This document shows, in pieces, positions 26,183 through 35,422 of a DNA stretch of 64,000 nucleotides. The stretch lies in NCBI GenBank assembly GCA_963717635.1, contig OY970347.1, positions 992,001 to 1,056,000 on the forward strand, read 5' to 3'. Both the position numbers and the translations under genes were made by a program. This DNA comes from JALZKA01 sp963717635. GTDB lineage: Bacteria; Actinomycetota; Thermoleophilia; Solirubrobacterales; 70-9. The notes below the pieces were generated by a model. The model ran no database searches and had not been told where the DNA came from. It was given only the letters and a program-made list of their open reading frames with translations. Position 1 is the stretch's first letter. The number at the start of each line of letters is the position of its first letter.

Positions 26183-27760
26183 ATGCCCAACCGAGAAATC
26201 CCCGCACCCCCGGGTGCCGCCGAGGCGCCTCCGCGCTACTCGTCCGTGCAGGACTATCTGCGGGTCATTCGCCGTCGACGCGTCCTGATCGGCGTGATCA
26301 CCCTCCTGTTCACGGGCGGCGCGATCGCCGGTTCGCTTTCCCGTGAGACCGTCTATGAGGCAGAGGCGACAGTCCTGTTCCGAGACGTGCTCCAGGACCT
26401 CAGGTTTCTGGGCGGAGGGGGGGCTTCGCTCCCCGAGTTCGGATCCGCGCAACGCGCGGCGCTGTCTGCCGAGAAGGTGACCAGCATTCCCGTGGCGCGT
26501 GCCGTGAAGGAGGAGCTCGACAGCGAGCTCTCGGCGGATCAGCTGGCTGACGAGGTCACCACCGAGGTCGGGATTCAGACCAACCTCGTATCCATCGTGG
26601 GCTCAGGGCCCACAGGCGAGCGTGCCGCCGAGATCGCGAACGCCTTCGCCGAGGCGACCCAATCGATCTTGTCTCGGGTGGCGACTAAGCCGATTCGTCT
26701 CACGGCGCGGAGCGTGGAGGAGGACCTGAAGAAGGCCCGCAACGATCCACTGTTCCCCGGGCGCGTGGGAGTGCTCGAATTGCAGTTGTCGCAGGTTCGA
26801 ACTCTGGAGAAGATCACGGAGCCGATCGAGATCACACACCGTGCCGAGGAGCCGTCCACGCCGGTTTCTCCCAACGTCCCCAGGGACGGGATCTTCGGCG
26901 CGGTCCTGGGTCTCGTGATCGGGCTGGTCGCCGCGTTTGGGCGCGACTCGCTCGATCGCCGGTTGCACAACCCGCGCGAGGTCCACGAGGAGCTTGACGT
27001 GCCGGTCCTGGGCCGAATCGGCGAGGGCGCCTTTGCTCACGCCGGCCTTGCCAATAACGGCTTTCCGATGTTCGAACGCGACTTCGAGGCGTTCCGCGTG
27101 CTGCGGACGAATCTCGCCTTTCTCGGCGGTGACGGTCCACCGCCCAAGAGCGTGCTTGTAACCAGCGGATTGCCCGAGGAGGGAAAGTCCACTGTGAGCA
27201 TGTCGCTCGCAAGCGCCGCATGCCTGACCGGGCAACGCGTGCTGCTGGTCGAGTGCGACCTCAGGCGGCCGAGCTTTTCCCGGCGCCTCGGCCTCGCCCG
27301 TGAGCCTGGCCTCTCCGACTACCTGATGGGAAATGCCGCGCCGGCGGATTTGCTTCAGATCGTCGAGTTGACCACGCCGGCGAGCGTCAACGGAGGATCC
27401 GCCAGCCCTGACCGGGCGCTCCGCCCCAAGCTCGTCTGCATCGCGGCGGGGTCGGCCGTGTCGGTATCGGCTGAGCTGCTGGGGAGTGATCGCTTCCGCC
27501 TGTTCCTCGAGAAGGTCTCACGAGCCTACGATCTCGTCGTGCTCGACGGCGCCCCACTCTTGGCGGTCGTCGATCCGCTCGCGATCGTGCCGCATGTCGA
27601 TGGTGTCCTGGTCTGTGTGCGAGTTCAGCAGAGCACGCGCGATCAGGTGCACGCCGTGCGCAGCGCGCTCGGCCATCTTCCGCAGAAGCCCACCGGATTG
27701 GTTGTCACCGGGCTCAATCGGAGCGACCCGGACTCCTACGACTACGACTACGGGTACTGA
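26183..27760 (+). CDS. Wzz/BY-kinase: chain-length regulator fused to tyrosine autokinase
   Basis: 525 residues from ATG 26183. N-terminal Wzz domain with a first membrane helix near 33-51 and a periplasm-side region to about 235, a second helix near 237-253, then the cytoplasmic kinase. The kinase has Walker A SGLPEEGKST (Lys335), Walker A' VECDLRRP (Asp359) and Walker B VVLDGAPLL. The tail ends in alternating tyrosines (Y519, Y521, Y523, Y525), the autophosphorylation cluster. It controls polymer length and export. In Firmicutes the two halves are often split; here they are fused, as in proteobacteria and many Actinomycetota. Two GT4 genes follow. Confidence 0.93.
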   Translation: MPNREIPAPPGAAEAPPRYSSVQDYLRVIRRRRVLIGVITLLFTGGAIAGSLSRETVYEAEATVLFRDVLQDLRFLGGGGASLPEFGSAQRAALSAEKVTSIPVARAVKEELDSELSADQLADEVTTEVGIQTNLVSIVGSGPTGERAAEIANAFAEATQSILSRVATKPIRLTARSVEEDLKKARNDPLFPGRVGVLELQLSQVRTLEKITEPIEITHRAEEPSTPVSPNVPRDGIFGAVLGLVIGLVAAFGRDSLDRRLHNPREVHEELDVPVLGRIGEGAFAHAGLANNGFPMFERDFEAFRVLRTNLAFLGGDGPPPKSVLVTSGLPEEGKSTVSMSLASAACLTGQRVLLVECDLRRPSFSRRLGLAREPGLSDYLMGNAAPADLLQIVELTTPASVNGGSASPDRALRPKLVCIAAGSAVSVSAELLGSDRFRLFLEKVSRAYDLVVLDGAPLLAVVDPLAIVPHVDGVLVCVRVQQSTRDQVHAVRSALGHLPQKPTGLVVTGLNRSDPDSYDYDYGY

Positions 27761-27777
27761 GCCGGGCACTCAGCGCG

Positions 27778-28875
27778 ATGCGGGTCGTCATCGCTCACGA
27801 TTTCGCCGAGACCTTTGCGGGAGCCGAGCGCATCACCCGCGAGATCGGCCGGGCCTTCCCGGATGCCGAGCTGTGGACGATCCTCGGCCGGCGCAAGGTC
27901 GTCGACCGAATGGGCTTCGGGGCTCGACACGAGTTTCTGCTCAAGGAGCGCCCATGGCTCCTGCGGCACTACCGGCTGCTGACTCCGGTCTATCCGGCTC
28001 TGGTTCGGTCAAGACGCCTTCCCGAGGCCGACCTCCTGATCAGTTCGAGCTACGCCTTCGCGCACGGCTTGCGGACCCGCAACCGGGCACCCCACCTCTG
28101 TTACTGCATCAGCCCGCTCCGGTTCGCGTGGTCGATGACGGATGACTACGCCGAGCGTCTGCCGGGTGGACTGTTTGGGCGCTTGTCGCTGCGCGCGCTT
28201 GTCGGCGCCGTGCGCGCGGCAGATCGAAGCTCGGTTCGGGACGTGACACGGTGGTTGGCCGAATCACGTTACGTGGCCGAGCAGCTCTTGGAAATCCACG
28301 GAATCGATGCTCCGGTGTTATGGCCCGCGGTCGACACCGAGGCGTTTACCCCCGGCTCCCAGGCCGGCCACGATGGATATTTCCTGTTCTGTGGCCGCCT
28401 GATCGAGCCTTACAAGCGGCCCTCGCTGGTGGTGGAGGCGTTCCGCGACCTTCCCCATCGGCTCATCGTTGCGGGCGACGGTCCGGAGCTCGAGCGGCTG
28501 CGGGGGATCGCCCCACCGAACGTGGAGTTTCGCGGGCACCTGAGCACTGCTGAGCTCGCGCCCCTGATGCGGCGGTGCGCCGCAGCGATCTTCCCCAGCC
28601 GGGATGACTTCGGCCTGGTCCCCGTCGAGGTGATGGCCTGCGGCCGGCCGGTGCTCGCGTACCGGGCCGGCGGCGCTCTCGAGACCGTCGTGCCGGGGCT
28701 CAGCGGTGAGTTCTTCGACGAACAGAGCGTCGCGACAGTCGCTGCTGCCGTCCGGGCGTTCGACTCAGATTCCTACGAACCCGCGTCGATTCGCGCCCAT
28801 GCCGAGCAGTGGGACAGCGCGAGGTTCCGGGCCGAGATCGTGCGGGTCGCGACCGAGGTCGCGGCCACCTCCTAG
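27778..28875 (+). CDS. GT4 family glycosyltransferase
   Basis: 365 residues, GT-B fold. N-terminal acceptor domain begins MRVVIAHDF with a Gly-rich AGAERI turn; the C-terminal domain has FLFCGRLIEPYKRP, AGDGPELERL and the donor-binding E-x7-E type segment (SRDDFGLVPVEVMACG). A retaining cytoplasmic transferase adding a sugar from a nucleotide donor to the lipid-linked intermediate. It starts 17 bases after the Wzz/BY-kinase stop and 4 bases before the next GT4, so they are one operon. Donor unknown. Confidence 0.9.
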   Translation: MRVVIAHDFAETFAGAERITREIGRAFPDAELWTILGRRKVVDRMGFGARHEFLLKERPWLLRHYRLLTPVYPALVRSRRLPEADLLISSSYAFAHGLRTRNRAPHLCYCISPLRFAWSMTDDYAERLPGGLFGRLSLRALVGAVRAADRSSVRDVTRWLAESRYVAEQLLEIHGIDAPVLWPAVDTEAFTPGSQAGHDGYFLFCGRLIEPYKRPSLVVEAFRDLPHRLIVAGDGPELERLRGIAPPNVEFRGHLSTAELAPLMRRCAAAIFPSRDDFGLVPVEVMACGRPVLAYRAGGALETVVPGLSGEFFDEQSVATVAAAVRAFDSDSYEPASIRAHAEQWDSARFRAEIVRVATEVAATS

Positions 28876-28879
28876 CCCG

Positions 28880-30022
28880 ATGGCGCTCTCCCCTGGTGCA
28901 GATCGCGTCGTCTCCGTCGTTTTTCACGAAGAGGTGGTGGGCGGGGCGACCCTCTCGGTGTTGCGTCTCGTGCCGCTGCTCGAGGGTCGTGGCTGGCGCT
29001 TTCGGTTCTGGGTGCACGCTCCCGGCCCCCTTCACGACGAGTTGCGCACGCGGGGCTTGGACGTCGCGGGAGCGCCGCGGCCGATCGCCTACAGCTGGGA
29101 GGCCCTGCGTCTGAGTCCTGGCGTGCGTGCGCGGCTGTTGGCGACGGCTCCGTACATCCGCCAGTTCCGGCGCTGGCTGCGGGAGGAGCCCACAGCCCTG
29201 GTCCACGCGAACTCCTTGTTCACACTGGCCGAGGCGATCGTGGCGTCGCGATCAGGTTTGCCGGTGGTCTTCCATGTGCACGAGATGCTCCCCGAGGGTC
29301 GTAAAGGGCGCATCGCCCGCCGCCTGGCCCAACGCCTCCCCGGTCAGCTCGTGGGGGTGTCCGCCGCCAGCGCCGCTCGCCTGGGGACACCCGCGCGGCG
29401 CGCGGGGGTGGTGTTCGAGTCGGCTCCCATCCCGGCGGAGCACGCGCGCCGCCCCGCGGTCCAAGGCCAGACCATCGTCGGCACCGTCGGGGTGATCTCG
29501 ACCCGCAAGGGCAGTGACGTGTTTGTCGAGGCAGCTCGCCTGGTTCGTCTGCTCGAGCCCGGCGTGAGCTTTCACATGGTGGGGGCCGCCACCGACCAGC
29601 TCGAGGTCGGCTGGGCGGATGCGGTCCTCGATCGGGCCCGGCGCGAAGGCATCCGGCACGAGACCAGCGCTGATGTGCCTTCGAGGCTGGCTGCGTGGGA
29701 CGTGTTCGCCCTGCCGTCGCGGCGCGACCCGTTTCCGATCTCGATGCTCGAGGCAATGGGCGCTGGGCTGCCGGTGATCGGGGCCGCCGTGGATGGCATC
29801 CCCGAGCAGCTCGACGGCGGGAGCGGCGAGCTGGTGCCGAGCGAGGACCCCGAAGCGCTCGCGACGGCAATCGTCGAGCTGCACCGCGATCCCGGCGGGC
29901 GTGCCGCGATGGGCGATCGAGCGCGCGCGCGCGTGCTCGGAAACTTCACGCTCGAGCATGGCGCGGCGAGCCTGCACGAGACTTACCTGGCTGCGCTGGG
30001 GGAAGGGCCGGGTCGGCCCTGA
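28880..30022 (+). CDS. GT4 family glycosyltransferase
   Basis: 380 residues from ATG 28880, 4 bases after the previous stop. GT-B fold with VVGGATLSVLRLV near the N-terminus, GTVGVISTRKGSDVFVEA at the start of the donor domain, and LPSRRDPFPISMLEAMGAGLPVIGA as the E-x7-E region. Last gene of the Wzz-containing run; converges on another GT4 16 bases away. Donor and linkage cannot be inferred. Confidence 0.9.
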   Translation: MALSPGADRVVSVVFHEEVVGGATLSVLRLVPLLEGRGWRFRFWVHAPGPLHDELRTRGLDVAGAPRPIAYSWEALRLSPGVRARLLATAPYIRQFRRWLREEPTALVHANSLFTLAEAIVASRSGLPVVFHVHEMLPEGRKGRIARRLAQRLPGQLVGVSAASAARLGTPARRAGVVFESAPIPAEHARRPAVQGQTIVGTVGVISTRKGSDVFVEAARLVRLLEPGVSFHMVGAATDQLEVGWADAVLDRARREGIRHETSADVPSRLAAWDVFALPSRRDPFPISMLEAMGAGLPVIGAAVDGIPEQLDGGSGELVPSEDPEALATAIVELHRDPGGRAAMGDRARARVLGNFTLEHGAASLHETYLAALGEGPGRP

Positions 30023-30038
30023 GGTATGGCACCCTTGG

Positions 30039-31217
30039 CTAGTGGCGCAGGCGCCGATGCTCGATCGCTCGGTCGTAGGCGTCCGCGTGCAGATCGGCCA
30101 GGCGCTCGAGATCGAACTCCTCGAGCGCCCGTGCCCGGCCGGCCGCTCCCATCGAACGTCGCAGGTCTGCATCGACGACGAGCCCGTTCAGGGCAGCCGC
30201 GAGCGCGTGCTCTGAAAGCGGTGGCACCAGGATGCCGGTGATGCCGTCGTCCACGAGCTCGCGAGTGGCGCCGACGTCGGTCGAGATGACTGCCTTCGCG
30301 CACGCCATGGCTTCCAGGATCGCGGTCGGCATCCCCTCGGAGCGGGGGACCGAGCTCATCGCGAACACGTCAAAGGCCTGAAGCAGTTCAGGTACGCGGT
30401 CACCGGGATCGACGAAGCGAAGCGTGTCGTCGTCCAAGCCGAACTTCCGAGCCAGTGCCTCGACCTGTGCCATGTGGTCGCTGTGGGATGGACTCGGACC
30501 ACCCAGGATCCTGAAGGCGACGTTTGGCCGGTCGCGATGCACGATCCTCGCGGCGCGTACGAGCCAGTCGTGCCCCTTTTGGGGGTTTCGCACCCCAACG
30601 GTGCCCACAACGACCGCGTCCTGAGGCACCGCCAAGATCCGGCGGGCCCGGTCCCGCGCCTCCCGGTCCGGCGCGAAGCCCCGAAGGTCAACCGGTGGGA
30701 ACACGTGGACCAGGCGATCGCCGAGGCTTCGGGCTCCGGGATGGACACGTGAGAGCTCGTGCCCCCAACACGTCATCGCATCGGTCAGTCGTAGCACCAG
30801 CGGCATCGCGGCACGTCGCATCGGCATGGGAGCCCGCGTGTCGAAGATCTGCCAAACGTTGGCAACACCCTCGCGGTGGGCTGCGATCGCGGCATGTGGG
30901 TTCGTGACGCCGTGCGATTGGACGACCGCTGCGTCACGGTCCCGGATCAACGCGCGCAGGGCGATCGTCTCGCGTCGAAACGACGTCAGGAACCGGGCCT
31001 GGACACCTGGGTTCGAAGTCGCTCGCAACCGGTGCAGCGGGGTCACCTCCGTCGGCACCCGGGATGCCCGCAGGCGTTCTGCAGCGGGCTCGGAGCCCAT
31101 CGGCAAAACGGCCTCCAGCTCGAACTCGCGGCGGGCCAGCGGCTCGGCCAGCATGCGCAGCTGGTTGTGCGCCCCGCCGTACGCGGGGCCGTGGATGACG
31201 GCGAGGACCTTGGTCAC
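30039..31217 (-). CDS. GT4 family glycosyltransferase
   Basis: 392 residues from GTG 31217, which overlaps the stop of the upstream polymerase-like gene (GTGA). N-terminal HGPAYGGAHNQLRML, donor domain VVGTVGVRNPQKGHDWLV and SSVPRSEGMPTAILEAMAC. Second gene of a two-gene operon with the polymerase. The frame upstream of 31217 belongs to the neighbour. Donor unknown. Confidence 0.9.
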   Translation of the reverse strand: MTKVLAVIHGPAYGGAHNQLRMLAEPLARREFELEAVLPMGSEPAAERLRASRVPTEVTPLHRLRATSNPGVQARFLTSFRRETIALRALIRDRDAAVVQSHGVTNPHAAIAAHREGVANVWQIFDTRAPMPMRRAAMPLVLRLTDAMTCWGHELSRVHPGARSLGDRLVHVFPPVDLRGFAPDREARDRARRILAVPQDAVVVGTVGVRNPQKGHDWLVRAARIVHRDRPNVAFRILGGPSPSHSDHMAQVEALARKFGLDDDTLRFVDPGDRVPELLQAFDVFAMSSVPRSEGMPTAILEAMACAKAVISTDVGATRELVDDGITGILVPPLSEHALAAALNGLVVDADLRRSMGAAGRARALEEFDLERLADLHADAYDRAIEHRRLRH

Positions 31218-32689
31218 GGCGCCGGCAGGTTGGGATTCGCGCGCGGAGCTGTGAACTGCGCGGCCGCGAGGCCGAGGATCAGCCACCCCGACAGCACCGT
31301 CAGACGTTCGATGAAGAAGCTCGAGTAGAAGAGGGTCATCATGCATGCGAGCGTCCCGCAGGCGCCGAGCGCGATCGCAGCCCGTTCAGGGCTCGAGCTG
31401 TTGATCCCTCGCCACGCCAGGCCCGCGCCCAGCCAAAGCAAGGCGCCGATGAACAGAATCAGGACCGGATAGCCCTGCTCGAGCGCGATCTTCAGATAGG
31501 AGCTGTCGAGGAATGGTGCGATCGGGAACTCGTCGGCTCGGAACTCGCCCACCTCGCCGACCGTGCCGAGCCCGTGGCCTAGTGGCCGCTCCGCCGCCTT
31601 GTCGGCGGCGGCCTCCCACCGCGAGAGGCGCAGCTGGTAGGTGTAGTCGTTGTCCCGATCGTTGAGCAGGCTCTGGAACCGTTCGGTGGTGCGTTGGGAC
31701 TGACCGACCGTGAGGGCGAATGCTCCCGCCCCGATCGCCAGCGCCCCCGCGACTGCGATGAACACCATGCCCAAGCGCCTGCCTCCAAAGGGGCGCCGGG
31801 CTGCCAGGTGGAGGACGGTCACGAGCACCAGGCCGATCGCTGCTCCCACGAAAGCCGAGCGCCGGTCGGCCACGAGCAGCGCGCCGAGGCAGCTCGTGGC
31901 CGCCAGGGCCGAGATCAGGCCCCAACGGTTGCGCCAGCCCAATGCCAGCGAGAAACAGAACGGGACCAGCATGCCGCACCATCCGGCAAGGTCCTGAGGG
32001 GTGAAGAAGCTGCCAAAAAAAGGCTGCTCCGTGGCCAGCGTGCCTGGCCGGCTGCCGCGCCCGATGGCGGTCTCGGCGCCCGACTGTCCGGCGATCTTCC
32101 GCATGATGGCGTAGGTCCCCACGGCCAGTGCGAGGAGCACCAATCCACGCACGATCTTCCGGACGGTTTCCGAGTGCCACGGAGCGAGCGCGATCATGAA
32201 CAGCGCCGCCATGTGCCAGCCGGCAATCCGGAACGAGTCAAAGGCCACCGAAACCGAGTCGCCGGTGAGGATGGAGACGGCGGTGAGCAGCAGATACAGG
32301 CCCGGGGCAAGCAGCCCTGGCCAGAGCCAGAGCGGCCGTTCCGAGCCCCCACGCGCGTAGCTCCAGACGACACCCAGCCAGAGCCCGGCGAGCAGCAGGT
32401 CGGCGGTCCCGGCGGGTGGGAGCCCAAGGTAGGCAACAAAGGTGTTCTGAAACCCGGTCAGGGCGAACACCGAAATCGCGGTGCCGGCCGGGAAGCGGGC
32501 GCAGACCGCGGCACCGATCGTGGCGAACGGGAGGGCGAGCAGGAGCAGCGGATTGCCGGTGATGACGGCGGCCACGCCGGCGGCGGTCGCCCCGACCGTG
32601 AGGCCGATTGCCGCGAGCGGCATCGAGCCGGGGCGCGGCGGCCCAGCCCCCGCTCCGGCGAGGGGCAAGCTTGCTCCCTGGGACGGCAT
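31214..32689 (-). CDS. O-antigen ligase/polymerase-like membrane protein
   Basis: 491 residues from ATG 32689, about 11-12 membrane helices. The large outer loop carries ERFQSLLNDRDNDYTYQLR, the RWEAAADKAAERPLGHGLGT segment and DSSYLKIALEQG, matching the Wzy_C/WaaL pattern (P-L-x-G-x-G). It is the second polymerase-like protein in the window and is unlike the one at 24036 beyond the family motifs, so the region may make two polymers or have one polymerase and one ligase. ATG 32689 lies seven bases after a TAGCCT -10. Confidence 0.85.
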   Translation of the reverse strand: MPSQGASLPLAGAGAGPPRPGSMPLAAIGLTVGATAAGVAAVITGNPLLLLALPFATIGAAVCARFPAGTAISVFALTGFQNTFVAYLGLPPAGTADLLLAGLWLGVVWSYARGGSERPLWLWPGLLAPGLYLLLTAVSILTGDSVSVAFDSFRIAGWHMAALFMIALAPWHSETVRKIVRGLVLLALAVGTYAIMRKIAGQSGAETAIGRGSRPGTLATEQPFFGSFFTPQDLAGWCGMLVPFCFSLALGWRNRWGLISALAATSCLGALLVADRRSAFVGAAIGLVLVTVLHLAARRPFGGRRLGMVFIAVAGALAIGAGAFALTVGQSQRTTERFQSLLNDRDNDYTYQLRLSRWEAAADKAAERPLGHGLGTVGEVGEFRADEFPIAPFLDSSYLKIALEQGYPVLILFIGALLWLGAGLAWRGINSSSPERAAIALGACGTLACMMTLFYSSFFIERLTVLSGWLILGLAAAQFTAPRANPNLPAP

Positions 32690-32696
32690 GCCCGCG

Positions 32697-32724
32697 AGGC
32701 TAGCGGCAGCCCCGCCCGTAATAT
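32697..32724. promoter_or_regulatory. Divergent -10 elements between polymerase and sulfotransferase
   Basis: Minus strand TAGCCT (32702-32697) ends seven bases before ATG 32689 (leaderless). Plus strand TAATAT (32719-32724) precedes ATG 32742 by 17 bases, giving a leader of roughly ten bases. TAATAT is one of the best AT-rich hexamers in the region. Confidence 0.5.
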
Positions 32725-32741
32725 CCGGTCGCGGCACGCCA

Positions 32742-33587
32742 ATGCGAACGAATGTCTCGCTCCCCACCTTCTTCGTCATCGGCGCCCCGAAGGCGGGCAC
32801 GACCAGCCTCCACGAGTACCTCGGAGGCCATCCGGAGGTCGAGATGTCGCGCGTCAAGGAGCCCTTCGTCTTCGCGCGCCCGGACTACGGCGCGCGGTTG
32901 GCGGAGTACGGATCGCTGTTCACGGGGATCGCGGCGGTTCGCGGTGAGTCGTCGACGGTCTACAGCCAGTACCCGCATTTCGGCGATGTGGCTGAGCGGA
33001 TCGCCGCGGTCGTGCCCGAGGCGAAGTTCGTCTACCTCGTGCGCGACCCCATCGATCGAGCCGTCGCCCACTACGTGCAGCATGTGGCTGACGGCAAAGA
33101 AGAGCGCTCGCTCTCGGAGGCGATGAGCGGGTTCGAGGATCCGGCCCACACGTACCTTGCGGCCAGTCGCTACGCGACCCAGCTCGGCCTCTATCTGAAG
33201 CGCTTCGAGGCCGACAGGATCCTGGTGCTAGTCCTGGAAGATCTCAGCGACGACGCCGCGGCAACGATGGAGCGCGTCTACGCGTTCCTCGGGCTGGCTC
33301 CCGGCCCCCGAAACCCGTTGCTTGGGCGACGGCTCAACCGTCGCGAGGACCAACGGGTTCCGACGGCCTTGGGCGCGCGGCTCGCGGATTTTCGGATGCT
33401 TGAGATCGGACGCGGCGTGCCGCTCCCCGGAGTGCTCAGGGCGCGCCTCGCACGAGCGGTTTCCCGCCGCCCACAGGTCAGGGAGCTGCCCCCGTCGCTG
33501 CGCGCCGACCTCGCCGCTCACCTTGCCGATGAGGTCGCATGGCTTCGTCGTTTCACCGGGCGCGACCTGGGCGGATGGTCGCTGTGA
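32742..33587 (+). CDS. PAPS-dependent sulfotransferase
   Basis: 281 residues from ATG 32742; the frame further upstream is a shadow of the polymerase gene. The 5'-phosphosulfate loop is VIGAPKAGTTSLHEYL (11-26) and the 3'-phosphate site YLVRDPIDRAVAHY near residue 102. Cytoplasmic. It opens an operon of sulfotransferase, two GT2, one GT4 and one GT2 genes joined by 4-base overlaps or a 4-base gap, so sulfation is probably a step in making that glycan. It resembles the sulfotransferase at 1126 more than the one at 60083. Confidence 0.9.
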   Translation: MRTNVSLPTFFVIGAPKAGTTSLHEYLGGHPEVEMSRVKEPFVFARPDYGARLAEYGSLFTGIAAVRGESSTVYSQYPHFGDVAERIAAVVPEAKFVYLVRDPIDRAVAHYVQHVADGKEERSLSEAMSGFEDPAHTYLAASRYATQLGLYLKRFEADRILVLVLEDLSDDAAATMERVYAFLGLAPGPRNPLLGRRLNRREDQRVPTALGARLADFRMLEIGRGVPLPGVLRARLARAVSRRPQVRELPPSLRADLAAHLADEVAWLRRFTGRDLGGWSL

Positions 33588-34465
33588 GCGCCCCACGGCC
33601 AAGCGTGTCCGCGATCGTTCCCTTCGCCGGGTCGAAAAGCGGCGCGGCGTGGACGCTGGCCTCGCTCGCGGCATTGGAGTTGCGGGAGGGCGACGAGGTG
33701 ATCGTGGTGGACAACTCGCTGGACGGTTGCTTTCCGAGCGGGGAAGGCGTGCAGGTGATTCCGGCCGTCCTCGAGCAATCCTCCTATTACGCTCGCAACG
33801 CCGGCGCGGAACGTGCCTGCGGAGAGTGGCTGTTGTTCATGGACGCCGACTGCCGTCCCGGGACCGATCTGATCGACAAGATGTTCGATCCGGCCCCTTC
33901 AGCACGTTGCGGCATAGTGGCCGGCGCCGTCGCGCCCGATCCGGGACAACCCGGCTTGGCGCCCGCCTACGCGCGTGCTCGCGGGCACCTCGACGGCGAG
34001 TGGCACGCCATGGTCCGGCCGGGTTGGCCGCATCCGGCGGGGATCACCGGGAATCTCATGGTCAGGACCGCAACTTGGTCCGAGCTGGGCGGCTTCGCGG
34101 AAGCCATCAAGTCGGGAGGCGACGTGGAGTTCTGCTGGCGGGCGCAGGACGCGGGCTGGCAGCTCGAGCGCCGGCCTGATGCAATCGTCGTACACGCCCA
34201 TGTGACCTCGCTGGCGGCCATGTCCCGCCAGGCTCGGCGACACGCGGCCGGCCGTCGCTGGGTCAACGAGCGGTACTCGGGGGCGTTTCCGCGCCCGCGC
34301 CTCATCCGGCCCTTCGCGCGCTCGAGCGGCGCGGCCCTGATCCGCGCGGTAACGGGGCATCCGCATGAGGCCCTCTTCAAACTGATCGACGCGCGCTGGG
34401 CGCTGGCCGACTTCTTCGGCTACGCGTTCGGCGACAACCGCGCGCCACGGCGGCAACGCGGATGA
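33584..34465 (+). CDS. GT2 family glycosyltransferase
   Basis: 293 residues from GTG 33584, overlapping the sulfotransferase stop (GTGA). GT-A fold: VSAIVPFAG strand, VIVVDNSLDG, and the metal-binding LLFMDADCRPG (DxD). The acceptor region has GITGNLMVRTATWSELGGF and GGDVEFCWRAQDAGW (catalytic E/D-x-x-F/W). Inverting transferase, cytoplasmic face. Coupled to the sulfotransferase, so their products probably share an acceptor. Confidence 0.88.
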   Translation: MSAPRPSVSAIVPFAGSKSGAAWTLASLAALELREGDEVIVVDNSLDGCFPSGEGVQVIPAVLEQSSYYARNAGAERACGEWLLFMDADCRPGTDLIDKMFDPAPSARCGIVAGAVAPDPGQPGLAPAYARARGHLDGEWHAMVRPGWPHPAGITGNLMVRTATWSELGGFAEAIKSGGDVEFCWRAQDAGWQLERRPDAIVVHAHVTSLAAMSRQARRHAAGRRWVNERYSGAFPRPRLIRPFARSSGAALIRAVTGHPHEALFKLIDARWALADFFGYAFGDNRAPRRQRG

Positions 34466-35418
34466 GCGAGGCAACGCCGGCCGTCAGCGTTGTCGTCCCC
34501 GCTCGAGACGCCGAGCGGACGATCGGCCGCACGCTCGAAGCGCTGACGGCCCAGGACCTTGATCGGCCCTTTGAGGTGATCGTGGTGGACAACGGATCGT
34601 CGGACGGCACGGCCGAGATCGCGGAGCGGGTCGGTCCTCCGGTGCAGGTCGTCAGGCGTCCGCGAGGTCAGCCGGCCGGGGCCGCGCGGAACGCCGGGGT
34701 TGGCATCGCCCGCGCGCCCGCGGTTGCGTTCACCGATGCCGACTGCGAGCCGCAGCCCGGTTGGCTGCGAGCCGGACTCGCGGCCCTTGACAAGGGAGCC
34801 GGGCTGATCCAGGGCGCGGTGATGCCGGACCCGGACGCGACGGCAGGTGCGTTCGACCGCACGCTTTGGGTGGTCTCGGAGTCGGGCCTCTACGAAACCG
34901 CGAACCTGTTCGTCCGGCATGACGCGTTCGACCGCGTCGGCGGGTTCGAGGACCCGATCGTGGACGACCTCTCCGCTCCGTTCGGGGAGGACACCTGGTT
35001 CGCGTGGAGGGTCCGGCGGACGGGGGCTCGCAGCGGTTTTTGCCGGGAAGCGCTGGTCCATCACGCCGTCTTTCCCAGGAAAGCTGCCGGCTACATCGCT
35101 GAGCGCCGACGACTGGCTCTTTTTCCTGATCTCGTGGCGCAGGTTTCGGAGCTCCGGCGCACCCTGCTGTTCGCGCGGGTGTTCCTGTCGGTCAGGACGG
35201 CAGCGCTCGACGTGGCGTTGCTCGCGGTCGTGGCCACGCCCCTGGTCAGCCCGCTCGCCCTCCTGCTCGCCGGCCCTTACGCCGTGCTCCTGGGTCGCCG
35301 GGCATCGCGGTACGGGCGCTTCGCTCCCCGGGTGGCCGTCGTTGACCTGGTCGCCGACCTGCGCGGCGCGGCCGCTCTGCTCACAGGAACCGTCCGCTCT
35401 CGTTCCGCGGTGCTCTAA
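34462..35418 (+). CDS. GT2 family glycosyltransferase
   Basis: 318 residues; ATG overlaps the previous stop (ATGA). Starts VSVVVPARDAERTIG, then VIVVDNGSSDGTAEIA, GAARNAGVG, FTDADCEPQPGWL (DxD) and FGEDTWFAWRVRRTG. The C-terminal third has two hydrophobic segments (around DVALLAVVATPLVSP), so it is probably attached to the membrane. Third gene of the sulfotransferase operon. Donor unknown. Confidence 0.9.
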   Translation: MSEATPAVSVVVPARDAERTIGRTLEALTAQDLDRPFEVIVVDNGSSDGTAEIAERVGPPVQVVRRPRGQPAGAARNAGVGIARAPAVAFTDADCEPQPGWLRAGLAALDKGAGLIQGAVMPDPDATAGAFDRTLWVVSESGLYETANLFVRHDAFDRVGGFEDPIVDDLSAPFGEDTWFAWRVRRTGARSGFCREALVHHAVFPRKAAGYIAERRRLALFPDLVAQVSELRRTLLFARVFLSVRTAALDVALLAVVATPLVSPLALLLAGPYAVLLGRRASRYGRFAPRVAVVDLVADLRGAAALLTGTVRSRSAVL

Positions 35419-35422
35419 CCCG

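Noticed and set aside
31694..32947. 417-residue plus-strand frame
   Set aside because: Antisense to the polymerase-like gene and running out of frame into the sulfotransferase; no domain seen.
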